Shown: positions 8,963 through 18,382 of the stretch, one piece after another
Layout of the letters: every line of letters begins with the position of its first letter
Position numbering within the stretch: position 1 is the first letter of the stretch
NCBI GenBank assembly: GCA_002753135.1
Contig: PDZV01000010.1
Coordinates: 35,078-99,077 of the forward strand
Direction: 5' to 3'
Length of the DNA stretch: 64,000 bases
From: Magnetococcales bacterium WMHbinv6
Lineage (GTDB): Bacteria; Pseudomonadota; Magnetococcia; Magnetococcales; Magnetaquicoccaceae
Made by a program: the position numbers and the translations under genes
Notes under the pieces: generated by a model
Database searches by the model: none
What the model was told of the DNA's origin: nothing
The model's input: the letters and a program-made list of their open reading frames with translations, nothing else

Positions 8963-11330
8963 ACGCACGCCAGACCGTCAAATGGCTCAACGACTCTTTG
9001 GGGGTCAGCTCGTGGTGGACCTCTTCGATCATGGCACGAAAAGTGGCCCCCAAGCCTTCGTCCTGAACTTCAATCACTTGACCTGCCGCCAGACCTGGCC
9101 GAAAAAGGATTGTCATTGCCAATTGTTGCAGACCGCTGCCCCGCTCCAGCTCCTGTCTGGCCCGGCAATAGAGGGCGTTGGCGTTGGTCAGCAGAGGGGC
9201 GGCAATTTCCCGGTGCGGATAGCGCACCGACTCCCGCTCCAGGGTAACCGCCAGGGTGCCTGGGCTCCAGCGGTCGCTGCTGGCACTCACCAGCACCGGA
9301 CAGGGTTCCTGCTCCGCCAGGCTTGCAGGGATGGTCAAGGGAAAAGAGCGGGCCGAGCGCGTCACGGTCACGCGCAGCACCGCTGTACCACTCTGTGGCA
9401 CCCAAACGGTTCTGCCATCCGCCTGCAACACCGGTTCACCCAACGATCGTCCCAACCACACAAAGGTATCGATGCGCTCTGCCGGTTGTTCGAGATGGGC
9501 CAGATTGCCCGCCACAAACAGGAGATCTTCGCTCTCCTGCACCACCACCCACTCTGAGGTCTGCAAGGCAACACCGGTCGAACTCACCAATTGCAACCCT
9601 GGCAAAAGATGGGCAGGATTGAGCAGAACATGCGCCGTCTCACCCGGCACAACCAAGCGCTGGGTGGGATCATCCCCATCCTGCCGCTGCTGCCATTGCA
9701 GGGAGAGACGAAAATCGGTGGCAGCCGCTCGGGAAGCGGCCTGATTGTGGACCACCACCTGATCCACCTGCTCCTGCACCTGTTGCAACGTATCGATAGC
9801 GATCACATCTTCCTGATCGGTCAAACAGTGTGCCGGTTGCAGCTGCGGCCAACTGGCCACGGCAACCGCAAACTGGGGACGAAGCTGAATGGAACCATCG
9901 GCCTGACTTTGCACGACACCGCCCACGTCGGCCGCCAGGCGGCGGGCAAGCTGCAGCGGCGTTTCATCGCGGGCCTGCAACAATCCAGGAGGCAGAGGCC
10001 AGTCGGGCAGTGACCAGTCCACAGAGGTTGCCAACAACTCTTCCACCACCTGGCGGGCGCTGCAGGGCAGATTCCAGCTTTGATTGCTGCGGCGGGCACG
10101 GGGAAAATCGTGAGCAACCAATGGACTTACCCCATAGAGGATCCAGCTTTCGCCGTGCGGATGGCTGCGCTGCAACCGTTTGCCATTGACCAGAAAAGCA
10201 AACGATTCCCCGGCAACAGATAAGACAAAACGATCTTCCAGTGCCAGGCTGCGGTATACCTCTGCCGTGGCCAAACGCAGTTCGCTGCGCCAGACCCCCT
10301 GCGCTGCATGATAGCGTATGCTGGCCGCCTGCAAGGCAAGCGGGGCGGCGGCGTGTGGCAATGGCTCTGCGCTGATCGTCAGCGCGGGTGGCTGACGCAG
10401 GATGGCAGATGGCGTGGCGGACAGATTCCAGCGCCAGAGGCGGCTGTGCCACAAGCTGTTTTTTTCTTGCAACAGATAGGGCTGCTGCTGCCCGATTTCT
10501 CTGCGCCAGGTGGCGGCCATCGGCTGGGTACAGACCTGTTGTAACCGCTGCAGCAACGACCAAAGGCCGATATGCTCTGCCTGCACGGCATCATGGAGGG
10601 TTTGCTGCAATCGTTGACCAACCTGGCGCGACCAGAATGCCCGATAAGAGGCCTCCAATAACAGCTGATAACGGCAGGCACACCCCTGCAACAAGCCGTT
10701 GCTCCAACCCTGCTGACTGGCAGCATGACGCCACATCTCTGCCAGAGAGAGCCACCAGAATTGTTCTGCGGAGACGCTCACCGCAAACGCCCAACGTTGG
10801 CCGAGGGCATCCTGCGCAAAGAGGCCGTTGTCATGGCTCTGTCGGCACTCCCGCGCGAGGGCAAGGGCAAACGGCAGCACGGCTTGTGCCCTGACCACAG
10901 GCTGCGGCGGCGGTGGCGGAATAAACAGCTTTTCCACCCCTCCCAACCAATCGGTAACCCCACTCCAGGTGGCGATGGCTTGCCAGCTGTTGCCATCCAG
11001 GGAGCCGGACAGGGTAAAATCTTTGGGCGACATCCATTGCGAACGGGGCAGCATGCGTATTTCACCCACGCTGATGCTGGCTCCGCTGCCGAAATCATAG
11101 TGCAGCCAACTGGGGGCAGACGGCCCGCCATTGCTCCAATAACTGCTCGGATTATCATCAAACAGGCGATAGGCGGTGCTGTCGTTGTGCGATGCCGCCG
11201 CCACCCCATTTTGACATTGATCGGCACCACCCGGTAGCGCCCGCAACTCCAATTCATACAGGGAGACCAACTGGTCACTGCCGGAGGTGGAGGCTGTTAC
11301 CTCAATACGCCAATAGCGATAAGCTGCCAT
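8961..11330 (-). CDS. Phage tail-hub-like protein with N-terminal discoidin-like domain
   Basis: The ATG at 11330 follows the previous stop by one base (TGAAATG), giving 789 aa; an in-frame extension upstream lies inside the neighbouring gene and is unlikely. Residues ~1-125 resemble an F5/8-type-C (discoidin) carbohydrate-binding fold: AYRYWRIEV, ASSYWSNGG-type Asp-Asn-Pro-Ser-Ser-Tyr-Trp, and a jelly-roll-like SLDGNSW. A Pro-run (~140) separates it from a long region in which residues ~430-560 (DETPLQLARRLAADVGG, then GSIQLRP) look like a baseplate or tail-hub domain. The N-terminal fusion suggests surface recognition. Family assignment is by motif impression only. It is the last gene of the phage unit. 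Confidence 0.6.
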   Translation of the reverse strand: MAAYRYWRIEVTASTSGSDQLVSLYELELRALPGGADQCQNGVAAASHNDSTAYRLFDDNPSSYWSNGGPSAPSWLHYDFGSGASISVGEIRMLPRSQWMSPKDFTLSGSLDGNSWQAIATWSGVTDWLGGVEKLFIPPPPPQPVVRAQAVLPFALALARECRQSHDNGLFAQDALGQRWAFAVSVSAEQFWWLSLAEMWRHAASQQGWSNGLLQGCACRYQLLLEASYRAFWSRQVGQRLQQTLHDAVQAEHIGLWSLLQRLQQVCTQPMAATWRREIGQQQPYLLQEKNSLWHSRLWRWNLSATPSAILRQPPALTISAEPLPHAAAPLALQAASIRYHAAQGVWRSELRLATAEVYRSLALEDRFVLSVAGESFAFLVNGKRLQRSHPHGESWILYGVSPLVAHDFPRARRSNQSWNLPCSARQVVEELLATSVDWSLPDWPLPPGLLQARDETPLQLARRLAADVGGVVQSQADGSIQLRPQFAVAVASWPQLQPAHCLTDQEDVIAIDTLQQVQEQVDQVVVHNQAASRAAATDFRLSLQWQQRQDGDDPTQRLVVPGETAHVLLNPAHLLPGLQLVSSTGVALQTSEWVVVQESEDLLFVAGNLAHLEQPAERIDTFVWLGRSLGEPVLQADGRTVWVPQSGTAVLRVTVTRSARSFPLTIPASLAEQEPCPVLVSASSDRWSPGTLAVTLERESVRYPHREIAAPLLTNANALYCRARQELERGSGLQQLAMTILFRPGLAAGQVIEVQDEGLGATFRAMIEEVHHELTPKESLSHLTVWRA

Positions 11331-11331
11331 T

Positions 11332-12432
11332 TCAGTTGCTCTCCTCTGCCAGCGGCAATACCTGCCACTGTTCAAATCCGCTATAGGGGCTTTGTATCCG
11401 TTGTGCCCGCAGGTTGCGCAACCGGTCGCTGCCCAGACCGGTCTCGTAGAAAAAATAGTCCTGTTGCCAAAAATATCGATAGCGCCGGTGATAGATTTTT
11501 TCTTGTTCCAGCGATGGTGGTTCCTGGTAACGCTGTTGTCGTGTGAAGGGTGTACGCCAGGCCTCGACAAACGGAATGGTGAACGGATCGGCAAAATTGC
11601 TGGAACAGTCGATGCTGCTGGCTGACCAGCGCTCAGGACAGCCACCCATGGCCACATACACACTGACCTGCTGGTAGCTCATGATGACGCGCTCATCGGC
11701 GTGCTGTGGCAGATAATCCGGCGGCGTGATCTCTGGCACCGTTTGCTGCGGAATCAACAGCTCTCCCTGGTAACAAATGCGATCCAGCAACAGGGCACCC
11801 TCCCAACGTTGCCCGCTCTGATCGGGAGCCCACACCACCATCAGCGCGGGCAGACGAAAGCGGGCAAAACTGTTGCCGTCCTCGATTGTCCACTCGATTT
11901 GATAGGGAACACTGCTCCGTACCCGTGTGATCAGGTCGCTGGTCGTCAGATCCGGAAAACGGGCCTCCCCGACCACCGACCAACAGGGAATGGTCACCTG
12001 CCACTGGCCGGAGGGCAACGCCACCCCCTCCGCAGCGGCCAGATAACGGCGTGGATAATAACAGGGCAGTGTATTATCCCCTTCCGTCCACAACAGACAG
12101 GAGAGTTGCGACAGGGAGTGACCGGTATGGTGTTGGACAGTTGCCGCCGCAAAAGCCACCTCATAGGCCCCTTGTCGATAACGAAAATGGCTGACCAAGC
12201 CCGGCACCGCCTCCTCATAGGGGAGAAGATGATCCGCTCCGGCACAACACGAGCCGCTGCACAGCCACTGCCTGGTAGCGGCATCATACAAACGGATGGT
12301 CAGTGCATCGCTGCCGGAAGGGGTATAAAACCAACCATCATCGCGCTGAATCCGAAAGCGCCATTGCCCGTCGGGAAAGAAAAAATCGACCATTCCGTAA
12401 AACGGATCCAGGCTGATCGTTGCTTCAGACAT
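11332..12432 (-). CDS. Phage-block protein of unknown function (366 aa)
   Basis: I do not recognise a family. The protein is soluble, rich in Tyr, Trp and Phe and predicted mostly beta: an early FFFPDGQWRFRIQRDDG strand pair and several Cys (a Cys-Ser-Gly-Ser-Cys-Cys group near residue 60). It has no signal peptide or membrane helix. It is sandwiched between two other structural-type genes (15 bp after the 318-aa gene, 1 bp before the hub-like gene), which implies a virion or tail component expressed in fixed proportion with them. Confidence 0.5.
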   Translation of the reverse strand: MSEATISLDPFYGMVDFFFPDGQWRFRIQRDDGWFYTPSGSDALTIRLYDAATRQWLCSGSCCAGADHLLPYEEAVPGLVSHFRYRQGAYEVAFAAATVQHHTGHSLSQLSCLLWTEGDNTLPCYYPRRYLAAAEGVALPSGQWQVTIPCWSVVGEARFPDLTTSDLITRVRSSVPYQIEWTIEDGNSFARFRLPALMVVWAPDQSGQRWEGALLLDRICYQGELLIPQQTVPEITPPDYLPQHADERVIMSYQQVSVYVAMGGCPERWSASSIDCSSNFADPFTIPFVEAWRTPFTRQQRYQEPPSLEQEKIYHRRYRYFWQQDYFFYETGLGSDRLRNLRAQRIQSPYSGFEQWQVLPLAEESN

Positions 12433-12447
12433 CGCTGTTGCCTCTTC

Positions 12448-13404
12448 TTAACCGGTTGATTGTCGCCTGGCAAAACGCATCACCATGGAACGTGCCTGCC
12501 CGTTGCCACCCCCTGTCGCCGGGCCACTGCCCGGCTGGGGCGAGAAGGTCACGGAATGGGTTTGCTGGAATTCAATATAGCTGTCTGGATTTTGGCTGCT
12601 GTAAATCCGTTCGGTGGAGGTTTCACGTGCCGTTTCCAGATAGACCATCTGCGCCTGATCATTGGCGGCCAGTGATTCCGCGCTCACAAATTGCGCCGCT
12701 GCCGAAGAGGAACGCGGCCAGTAGGTCCGTTTAAAACTCAGTTGCGCTGCCTGCTGGCCACTGAGGGCAATAACCCGCACCTCCGGCAAGAGTGCATCTT
12801 CGATATTGCCCATCAACCAGGCCAGCTGGATGCTGCGAAACGCCAGCTCCGTCACCACCTCCTCCCCGGTCCCATAATGGACCTCATAGAGAAAATATTC
12901 CGGCTGATATTCGACCACCAGCGCCCCGGTTACCGGCTTATCGTGATGAAACAGCCCCTGGGCAGGGTGATAGAGTGGCGCACTGACCTGCTTGCCGTCG
13001 CGATCATAAAAGGGGGTCGCTTCCCGCAGGGTAACTGCCGGTTGGTCATAGGCAAAACGCAAAAACTGCCCTTGACTGTGTACCCAGGTCAACGTTTCGA
13101 CCACGCGATCATGACGACGCCCCAGGCATTGTCCCAATCTGCCACCATCGACCAGTAAACGGATGGCATGGGCCGGTCGCGCCGCACAGTAGAGGCGTAT
13201 ACGTTGTACCCCCTCTTTTTCCATCCGTACCGCATGGGACAAAAAGGGTTCGTAATAGGCCGGATCCTGACTCCAGCAGCCAACACCGTAAGGTTGCAGC
13301 TGCAGCGGTCGGCTGCCCGGCTGCAGATCGCGCAGCAGCTGAAACGAAGCGGTCGCCTTGCGGCTGGCAACCGGTATCAGGCAGTGGGCCAGCAGCCGGC
13401 TCAT
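12448..13404 (-). CDS. Phage-block protein of unknown function (318 aa)
   Basis: I do not recognise a family. It is a mixed alpha/beta soluble protein with a Gly/Pro-rich segment near the C-terminus (~295-305) and a basic tail. The start codon overlaps the stop of the preceding 343-aa gene in an ATGA, so the two are coupled. Position downstream of capsid, gp36 and gp37 homologues and upstream of the hub-like gene makes a tail or connector role likely, but the sequence alone does not show which. Confidence 0.5.
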   Translation of the reverse strand: MSRLLAHCLIPVASRKATASFQLLRDLQPGSRPLQLQPYGVGCWSQDPAYYEPFLSHAVRMEKEGVQRIRLYCAARPAHAIRLLVDGGRLGQCLGRRHDRVVETLTWVHSQGQFLRFAYDQPAVTLREATPFYDRDGKQVSAPLYHPAQGLFHHDKPVTGALVVEYQPEYFLYEVHYGTGEEVVTELAFRSIQLAWLMGNIEDALLPEVRVIALSGQQAAQLSFKRTYWPRSSSAAAQFVSAESLAANDQAQMVYLETARETSTERIYSSQNPDSYIEFQQTHSVTFSPQPGSGPATGGGNGQARSMVMRFARRQSTG

Positions 13405-14432
13405 TCACTCTCTCCGGTGATGGCGACAATCACTTTGTTGCCGGAATAACTGTTGGCACCGGCTGGAACGGTGCGTTTTTCCCAAACCGCGACCGCAGCC
13501 GGTTCGGTGGTGAATTGAATGGTTTCACCAGCCAGCCAACTGCCTCCCCACGGCGGCGTGCCATCGGCCAGGGTAAAGTATGGGCGATTGAAATCGGGGT
13601 TGAGCGGGGCAAATGGGCCTCCGCCAATGGAACCACTGCCCACCAGTCCCAGGGTGTTGCCATAGCAATTGAAATGGCTGCTGTTGGTGAAGGTGATGGT
13701 CCAGTGTTGCTGCACGCACCCGATATGATCCGGCACCACCGGTGCGGCCACCTCGTCGTAGCTGCCTGCCACCGTCGATTCACTCCAGTCACTGAGCAAC
13801 GCCTCAATATCATCGGCCTCGATCACCGAAGCCACCTTGCTCAGCGTCGCCGCATAGGGATTGGCCAGGCTCACACCACTGGCCAAATGGAGGGTGGCTT
13901 GCGTCCCATTCCAGGAGACAGCATTGCTGCTGGCCAAACGGACAAATTCGGCATTGCCACTCACGGCATCGATACTGCTTTTGTCGGCAATGCGGAGCAA
14001 ATCGCCATTGCGAAAAATTTCGTGCCCGCCCAAACCATTGCCGCTCTCCACATTGACCAGCAAAATCTGATCCCCGGCTGCCGCATCCACATCCAGGTGC
14101 GCCACTCCGTAAAAACGGCTGTAGCTCGCCGCCTCGGCCTGGGTGTCGGTCTGGGTGCCTGCCATCAAGACAATAGTGTCGTCACCCGGTGTGCCACTTT
14201 CAATAAAAATGCACGGGTCGAGCAAGGCCAGATTGTCGGCATTGGCAATTTTGATAAAAGTTTTGCGGTATTTGACCGAACCGGCCAGCCGTTCCGCTTG
14301 CGAAACATCTGGCCAAACATTATTTTTTACCCCATCGACACATTCGTTGGCGCTCAAGGCACCACCGTTGCTGCTCCCATCATTTACAACTAAAGGTTTA
14401 TACCACTTGATTTCACTGGCTTGAATGGCCAT
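13401..14432 (-). CDS. Putative phage structural protein (343 aa)
   Basis: A soluble, Gly/Ala/Ser/Asp-rich, predicted beta protein with acidic character, the composition usual for tail-tube, decoration or fibre proteins. It opens with MAIQASEIKWYKP and includes Gly-rich loops (GSGSIGGGPFAP) and a C-terminal immunoglobulin-like run ending in VIVAITGE. It occupies the place where Mu-like phages carry sheath and tube genes but resembles neither clearly. It starts 26 bp after the 121-aa gene and is coupled by ATGA to the next. Confidence 0.5.
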   Translation of the reverse strand: MAIQASEIKWYKPLVVNDGSSNGGALSANECVDGVKNNVWPDVSQAERLAGSVKYRKTFIKIANADNLALLDPCIFIESGTPGDDTIVLMAGTQTDTQAEAASYSRFYGVAHLDVDAAAGDQILLVNVESGNGLGGHEIFRNGDLLRIADKSSIDAVSGNAEFVRLASSNAVSWNGTQATLHLASGVSLANPYAATLSKVASVIEADDIEALLSDWSESTVAGSYDEVAAPVVPDHIGCVQQHWTITFTNSSHFNCYGNTLGLVGSGSIGGGPFAPLNPDFNRPYFTLADGTPPWGGSWLAGETIQFTTEPAAVAVWEKRTVPAGANSYSGNKVIVAITGESE

Positions 14433-14458
14433 CGCAACGCTACTCCTCCCGAGTCAAT

Positions 14459-14824
14459 TCAACCGGCGATCAGTTTGATCGTGCCGATATAGTGATCATG
14501 ATGCGGCCACAGAGGCCGCAGATTCAGTGCCGGGGCATCGTGGTGCCGAAACAGCACACGTAACAAAATTCCCTCCCAGTGCAGGGGAAAGGTGGCACCC
14601 GCCTGGGCAGCCATGGCCATGAGGCTCGCCACGGTTGCCTCATCCAACCAGGTAAGATTTTCTTCCGCAAGCAAGGTTACCGGCTGGCCGGTGGTCAAGG
14701 CGGTATGAAAACAGACCGTGACACCGGCAAGGGTATGGGTCATGGTCTGCTGCACCGGGGCATAGGCATAACGGTCAACCCACTGCAAAGATTCTGGCAA
14801 TAACAATTCACCGAGTTGTTTCAT
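14459..14824 (-). CDS. Small phage-block protein of unknown function (121 aa)
   Basis: The ATG at 14824 is preceded by an AGGAG about nine bases upstream, which decides this start over a longer in-frame form reaching 14917. The product begins MKQLGELLLPESLQWVDRY and shows no motif I recognise. Alternating hydrophobic strands and a His-rich stretch (PHHDHYIG) near the C-terminus are visible. Lying right after the gp37-like tail-terminator gene, it may be a small neck or tail-completion protein, but that is from position only. Confidence 0.5.
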   Translation of the reverse strand: MKQLGELLLPESLQWVDRYAYAPVQQTMTHTLAGVTVCFHTALTTGQPVTLLAEENLTWLDEATVASLMAMAAQAGATFPLHWEGILLRVLFRHHDAPALNLRPLWPHHDHYIGTIKLIAG

Positions 14825-14858
14825 GGTTTGCATCTCCTGCACAGCGCCTTGCTGCCGC

Positions 14859-15296
14859 TCATGCTGCCCGAATGACCGTGCGGGTGGCAAAGCGCAACGG
14901 ATAATAGCTGAATCCATCCCGAAAAGAGGGATTCGGGGCGTTGAGCAAGGTCAAGGGGCCAAAGGCCATCGTTGGCCGCCAGCCCAACAAAGCCCGGCAC
15001 AGATGAATCAGCAAAGGACCGGCCTCCTGACGTGTCGCAGCCGGGGCCACGGCAGCCGGGGCATCACGCAGGGAGCGCGTTACCAGTATCACCAGCCATT
15101 TTTGATCCACCACCTGGGCCCCACCGGCCTGCATGCGCACATCCTGACCGTCATACATCACATAGGCAGCCGGAGTCGTGCCCGGTTTTTCCTGCATCGC
15201 TGCACTGTCGCGCAGCCCCTGCACGACTCTTAAACCGTTTACCTGCTCGGTCAGTCGATTGATCAGCAGATCCTGGGCAACAAAAAGGTCGTTCAT
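14859..15296 (-). CDS. Mu gp37-like protein (tail terminator type)
   Basis: 145 aa. The layout LFVAQDLLINRLTEQ, a hydrophobic VMYDGQDV strand, VVDQKWLVILVTRS and a C-terminal YYPLRF matches the gp37-like tail-terminator/neck proteins of Mu-type phages (DUF1834). It is ATGA-coupled to the preceding gp36-like gene at 15293-15296, the same pair order as in Mu. Expected role: closing the head-proximal end of the tail tube. Confidence 0.65.
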   Translation of the reverse strand: MNDLFVAQDLLINRLTEQVNGLRVVQGLRDSAAMQEKPGTTPAAYVMYDGQDVRMQAGGAQVVDQKWLVILVTRSLRDAPAAVAPAATRQEAGPLLIHLCRALLGWRPTMAFGPLTLLNAPNPSFRDGFSYYPLRFATRTVIRAA

Positions 15297-15805
15297 CGCA
15301 TGAATGCCTGTAATGTATCGTTGGTAAACACCCGGATACCGGAGACAAATTCCGGCCCGTTGGCAACCCGTCCGCTCTGCGCCAGCTGGGGCACCAGCTC
15401 CACCTTGCCGGCGGACAACGCCTGCAACCAGGCCATCGCCTGTTGTTGCCGCTCGGCCACCGCCTTGGGCAGGCGGTTATCGTGCAACAAAGCCAGGGCA
15501 AGGGTTGCGCACATTCTCGGCAGCGGACTGGCCGCGATGGTGGTCTCCGCCAACGGCAACGGATAGCGGCTGGCCAAATAGGAGTCCATCAACCGTTGTG
15601 CCTCTGCCAGCGCCTGCTGCAGGCGTTGTAGCGCCTGCTCTGCCGATGCCCACGCTGCCTCCTCTTCCGTCGTGCGCAGCGCACCGGACAACACACGTCG
15701 CAACAGCGCCGCGCTGATCGGTGGTTGATCGTCTGGCACCGCCACTTCGGCGACCTCCGCCGCTCCGAACCATTGCAACAACTGCTCTGCCGTTGCATAA
15801 GACAT
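15293..15805 (-). CDS. Mu gp36-like protein (DUF1320 family)
   Basis: 170 aa, starting MSYATAEQLLQWFG. DUF1320 proteins share this opening (YATxxDLxxRFG), a central helical segment with ASRYPLPL, and a leucine-rich helical half. They act at the head-tail join of Mu-like phages. Compared with the usual ~140 aa there is an extra helical Gln/Ala/Glu-rich insert at ~50-75. The gene follows the capsid gene by 99 bp. Confidence 0.78.
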   Translation of the reverse strand: MSYATAEQLLQWFGAAEVAEVAVPDDQPPISAALLRRVLSGALRTTEEEAAWASAEQALQRLQQALAEAQRLMDSYLASRYPLPLAETTIAASPLPRMCATLALALLHDNRLPKAVAERQQQAMAWLQALSAGKVELVPQLAQSGRVANGPEFVSGIRVFTNDTLQAFMR

Positions 15806-15904
15806 TGTTCTCTCCTTTCACCCTGCCTGGCTCAGGCAGCAGGGGACAAAAGCCCCCTGATACCGTTTGTTCTGGATGAACCGGTTGCTTTGCTGCTGTG
15901 CAAG

Positions 15905-16831
15905 CTAGGCCGGTGTTTGCATCAAATAACCGGAGAGCATGCCGGTCAACACCGGTACCCGCTCATAGGTCACCGGATAGATCCAGCTGCGGGCATTGTT
16001 TTCATAATAGGGACGCTCGACCAGCGGGTGGTTCTGCATGGTATAGGTATAGCCGAACGAAGGCTCTTCCATGCCCGCTGTCTGCTGCGGCACATAGGCC
16101 AGGATGGCATTGTTGCCCCAAATGTCGATATCATTGCCGGCGTCGTCAAAGGCAACCGCTTTGCCCACCGCCACCGTCTGCAGATCCCACAGGGCCGCCA
16201 ACATTTCCGGTGTCACCGAATCGCGGCTGGTATATTTGAAACGATCCACCACTTTGGGATGTTCCTTGAGGGCATTGAAAACCTGCGCCGACAACAACAA
16301 GGTGTTGGGATAAATGCCCACACTGCTGCGAATTGCCTCCTTGCCGTCATCGATATCACCGGCAGGATCCGAACCGGCATCACTCCACTTGTTGTTGCCG
16401 GAAAGGGTCACTTTGTGGTTGCTGTCATAATTTCCGGCTGTGGTCGCCAACTTGGCCTGGTCATATTCCAGCGTCAGCGACAAGGCACGCAACGTACCCA
16501 TGATCGCCCGTTGCCCCAAATCGATGCCCGGCACCCGCGCGGCATCGCGCAAATATTCCCGTGGCACCTGACCTTCCAGGGCATCCTGCACCAGGGCAAA
16601 ACTTTTCCCCAGATAGCCGAACTGCACCCGTTTGGTTGCCGAACCGGGGGCCCGCCGCGCCTGGTAGAGTTTAAAACTCTCCTTGCCAAACTCCAGCACC
16701 TGACCGCCTGAGGTCTGCACCGGCACCCGTGGAAAGAGCAGCGCACCGACATGCTCTTCGTGACGGAACCCCTGAGCCACTTCGGTCAACACCGGATCCA
16801 CCACGCGAACCTGACTGCTTGACATAACCAT
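15905..16831 (-). CDS. Phage major capsid protein
   Basis: 308 aa, Mu-like/HK97-fold type major head protein by position and sequence features. The N-terminus (VDPVLTEVAQGFRHEEHVG, then FPRVPV) and the C-terminal NARSWIYPVTYERVPVLTG, with a late FGYTYTM strand, are typical of the family of capsid proteins that follow a protease/scaffold and a DUF2190 gene. Met3 at 16825 is an alternative start; a GGAAA lies upstream of either. No stop or frameshift is present, so the gene looks intact and presumably functional. Confidence 0.82.
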   Translation of the reverse strand: MVMSSSQVRVVDPVLTEVAQGFRHEEHVGALLFPRVPVQTSGGQVLEFGKESFKLYQARRAPGSATKRVQFGYLGKSFALVQDALEGQVPREYLRDAARVPGIDLGQRAIMGTLRALSLTLEYDQAKLATTAGNYDSNHKVTLSGNNKWSDAGSDPAGDIDDGKEAIRSSVGIYPNTLLLSAQVFNALKEHPKVVDRFKYTSRDSVTPEMLAALWDLQTVAVGKAVAFDDAGNDIDIWGNNAILAYVPQQTAGMEEPSFGYTYTMQNHPLVERPYYENNARSWIYPVTYERVPVLTGMLSGYLMQTPA

Positions 16832-16870
16832 GATGATGATTTCCTTCCCAAAAATATGTGATGTGAATGA

Positions 16871-17290
16871 TCAGCGCCGCAACAGCACTTCGATCAACTC
16901 ACCCGCCGCCGAAGCCGCCTGCAAGGCGTCGGCAAAAATATATTCCGGCAAATCGGCACCCTGCAGAACGGAGCCATTGGCCGCACTGCTGGTTACCGCC
17001 ACCGCCCCACCGGCCAACGCCAAAGCGCCACTGACCGGCACGGCACGCCCCTGGCTGTCGCTCATCAACGATTGACCAACGGCAATCGCTGCCCCGGATT
17101 CGATGATCGCCGTGCCATGGGTAACCACGGCCAATGCCTCGCCACTGGCAGCCCGACTCAAACTGGTACCCATCACCTTTTGCCCGGAGAGCGCCACCTG
17201 ACTGCCGTTGAAGGCGACCGCCCGGTTCTCCGTCACCGCACCACTGGCCATGACGGTCAGGGTTAAAATAGAAATATTTTGTTGACTCAT
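16871..17290 (-). CDS. DUF2190-type capsid decoration protein
   Basis: 139 aa, Ala/Gly/Val-rich all-beta protein. Repeated short strands and turns (VTENRAVAFNG, SGEALAVVTHGTAII) match DUF2190 head-decoration proteins, which bind the capsid surface and sit between the protease and capsid genes in Mu-like phages, as here. The ATG has a GAAGGA site about nine bases upstream. It starts 28 bp after the protease gene. Confidence 0.75.
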   Translation of the reverse strand: MSQQNISILTLTVMASGAVTENRAVAFNGSQVALSGQKVMGTSLSRAASGEALAVVTHGTAIIESGAAIAVGQSLMSDSQGRAVPVSGALALAGGAVAVTSSAANGSVLQGADLPEYIFADALQAASAAGELIEVLLRR

Positions 17291-17317
17291 CTTTTATTAT
17301 CCTTCACCGATGTTTAT

Positions 17318-18382
17318 TTACTTGACGATGGCATGAACAGCACTTGCAAAATCAATGTTGTTTTGTTTGGCATAAGCAACAATTTGCCGATGCAACGCCA
17401 ATCCCTCTTGATCCACGGCATACCCTTCCGGAGCAGCAAACAGGGGCATGGCCTGCTGCTCTCCCTGTACGGCAGCACTCTGCTCCTGAAAATCGACCTG
17501 TGCCGGTAACGCCTGCAGAAAGCCGGTCATGTATGCCCGCAACGAAGTGGTCACCGGAGCGGGTTGTTCCCCCTCTTCCCCAGCCGGTTCGGCAAAAGAG
17601 AGCGGCAAACTTTCATCCAAAGAGGCGAGGAAGGCGGCCAACCCATGCCGCTGCCGTGGCAAAATGCGCCCCTGACGGATCAGTTCATCGACAAACAGCA
17701 ACGTGCTGTGCCGTGCCTGTTGCCGTTTCAACTCCGCCTCGGCGCTGCGCAACAATCCTTCCTGTTCGGCAAAGCGGGCCTCCAGATCGGCAATCGCGCT
17801 GTTTTTTTCCTGCAACGCCGCTGCAAGGGCGGCAACATCGGGTAAAGCTGTCGGTTCTGACATAGGGTTCTCCCACTCTTGTTGCTGAATTGATGACTCT
17901 TCCTGCGGCCTGGCTGCCCATCCGGCCCCATCCGCTACGCCCTCCCAAAACAGCAATCCGGTTTCACCTTCCCGGAAGCTGGCATCCGGCAACCCTTTGA
18001 CCGCCGGGGGTTGCGCCCCCAAAAAACCCACATGGCGTAAATAGTAGAGGCCAGGGCAGGGATTGTTGGGTGAGTTGGGCGTATAAAAACTGGCAGAAAT
18101 TTTTTTGTACCGCCCTGCCGCTACCAGTTCGGCAAAAGCAGAATCAACCTGGCTTGGGGTTGCCAATAAAACACCATCGACCAGCGCGAGTGCTGCCACC
18201 CATCCCCATGCGGGTGCATCGTGCTGTGGATGACCCACCACCAAAGGAGCCTCGTGGCGAGTCGGTTGGTAGGCGGCGACCGTCTGCTGCAGGTCGGCCT
18301 CGGTGATTGTCAGAGTCGTCCCCGACATGTCGGTATGACGACCCACCTTGAAAATGGGTATGGGATGTAAGATCGTATTCAT
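17318..18382 (-). CDS. Mu I-like phage head protease with internal scaffold
   Basis: 354 aa. The N-terminal half (~1-150) resembles Mu protein I: VVGHPQHDAPAWGWV, a GRYKKISASFY strand and the PGLYYLRHVGFLGAQPPAVKGL end motif, where the Ser and His are candidate catalytic residues. The C-terminal half has a predicted coiled coil (~190-245), matching the scaffold that in Mu is also made separately (Z). It is expected to direct capsid assembly and then remove the scaffold. It is the first gene of the structural unit; portal and terminase genes that normally precede it are missing, with the repressor gene coming next. Confidence 0.8.
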   Translation of the reverse strand: MNTILHPIPIFKVGRHTDMSGTTLTITEADLQQTVAAYQPTRHEAPLVVGHPQHDAPAWGWVAALALVDGVLLATPSQVDSAFAELVAAGRYKKISASFYTPNSPNNPCPGLYYLRHVGFLGAQPPAVKGLPDASFREGETGLLFWEGVADGAGWAARPQEESSIQQQEWENPMSEPTALPDVAALAAALQEKNSAIADLEARFAEQEGLLRSAEAELKRQQARHSTLLFVDELIRQGRILPRQRHGLAAFLASLDESLPLSFAEPAGEEGEQPAPVTTSLRAYMTGFLQALPAQVDFQEQSAAVQGEQQAMPLFAAPEGYAVDQEGLALHRQIVAYAKQNNIDFASAVHAIVK

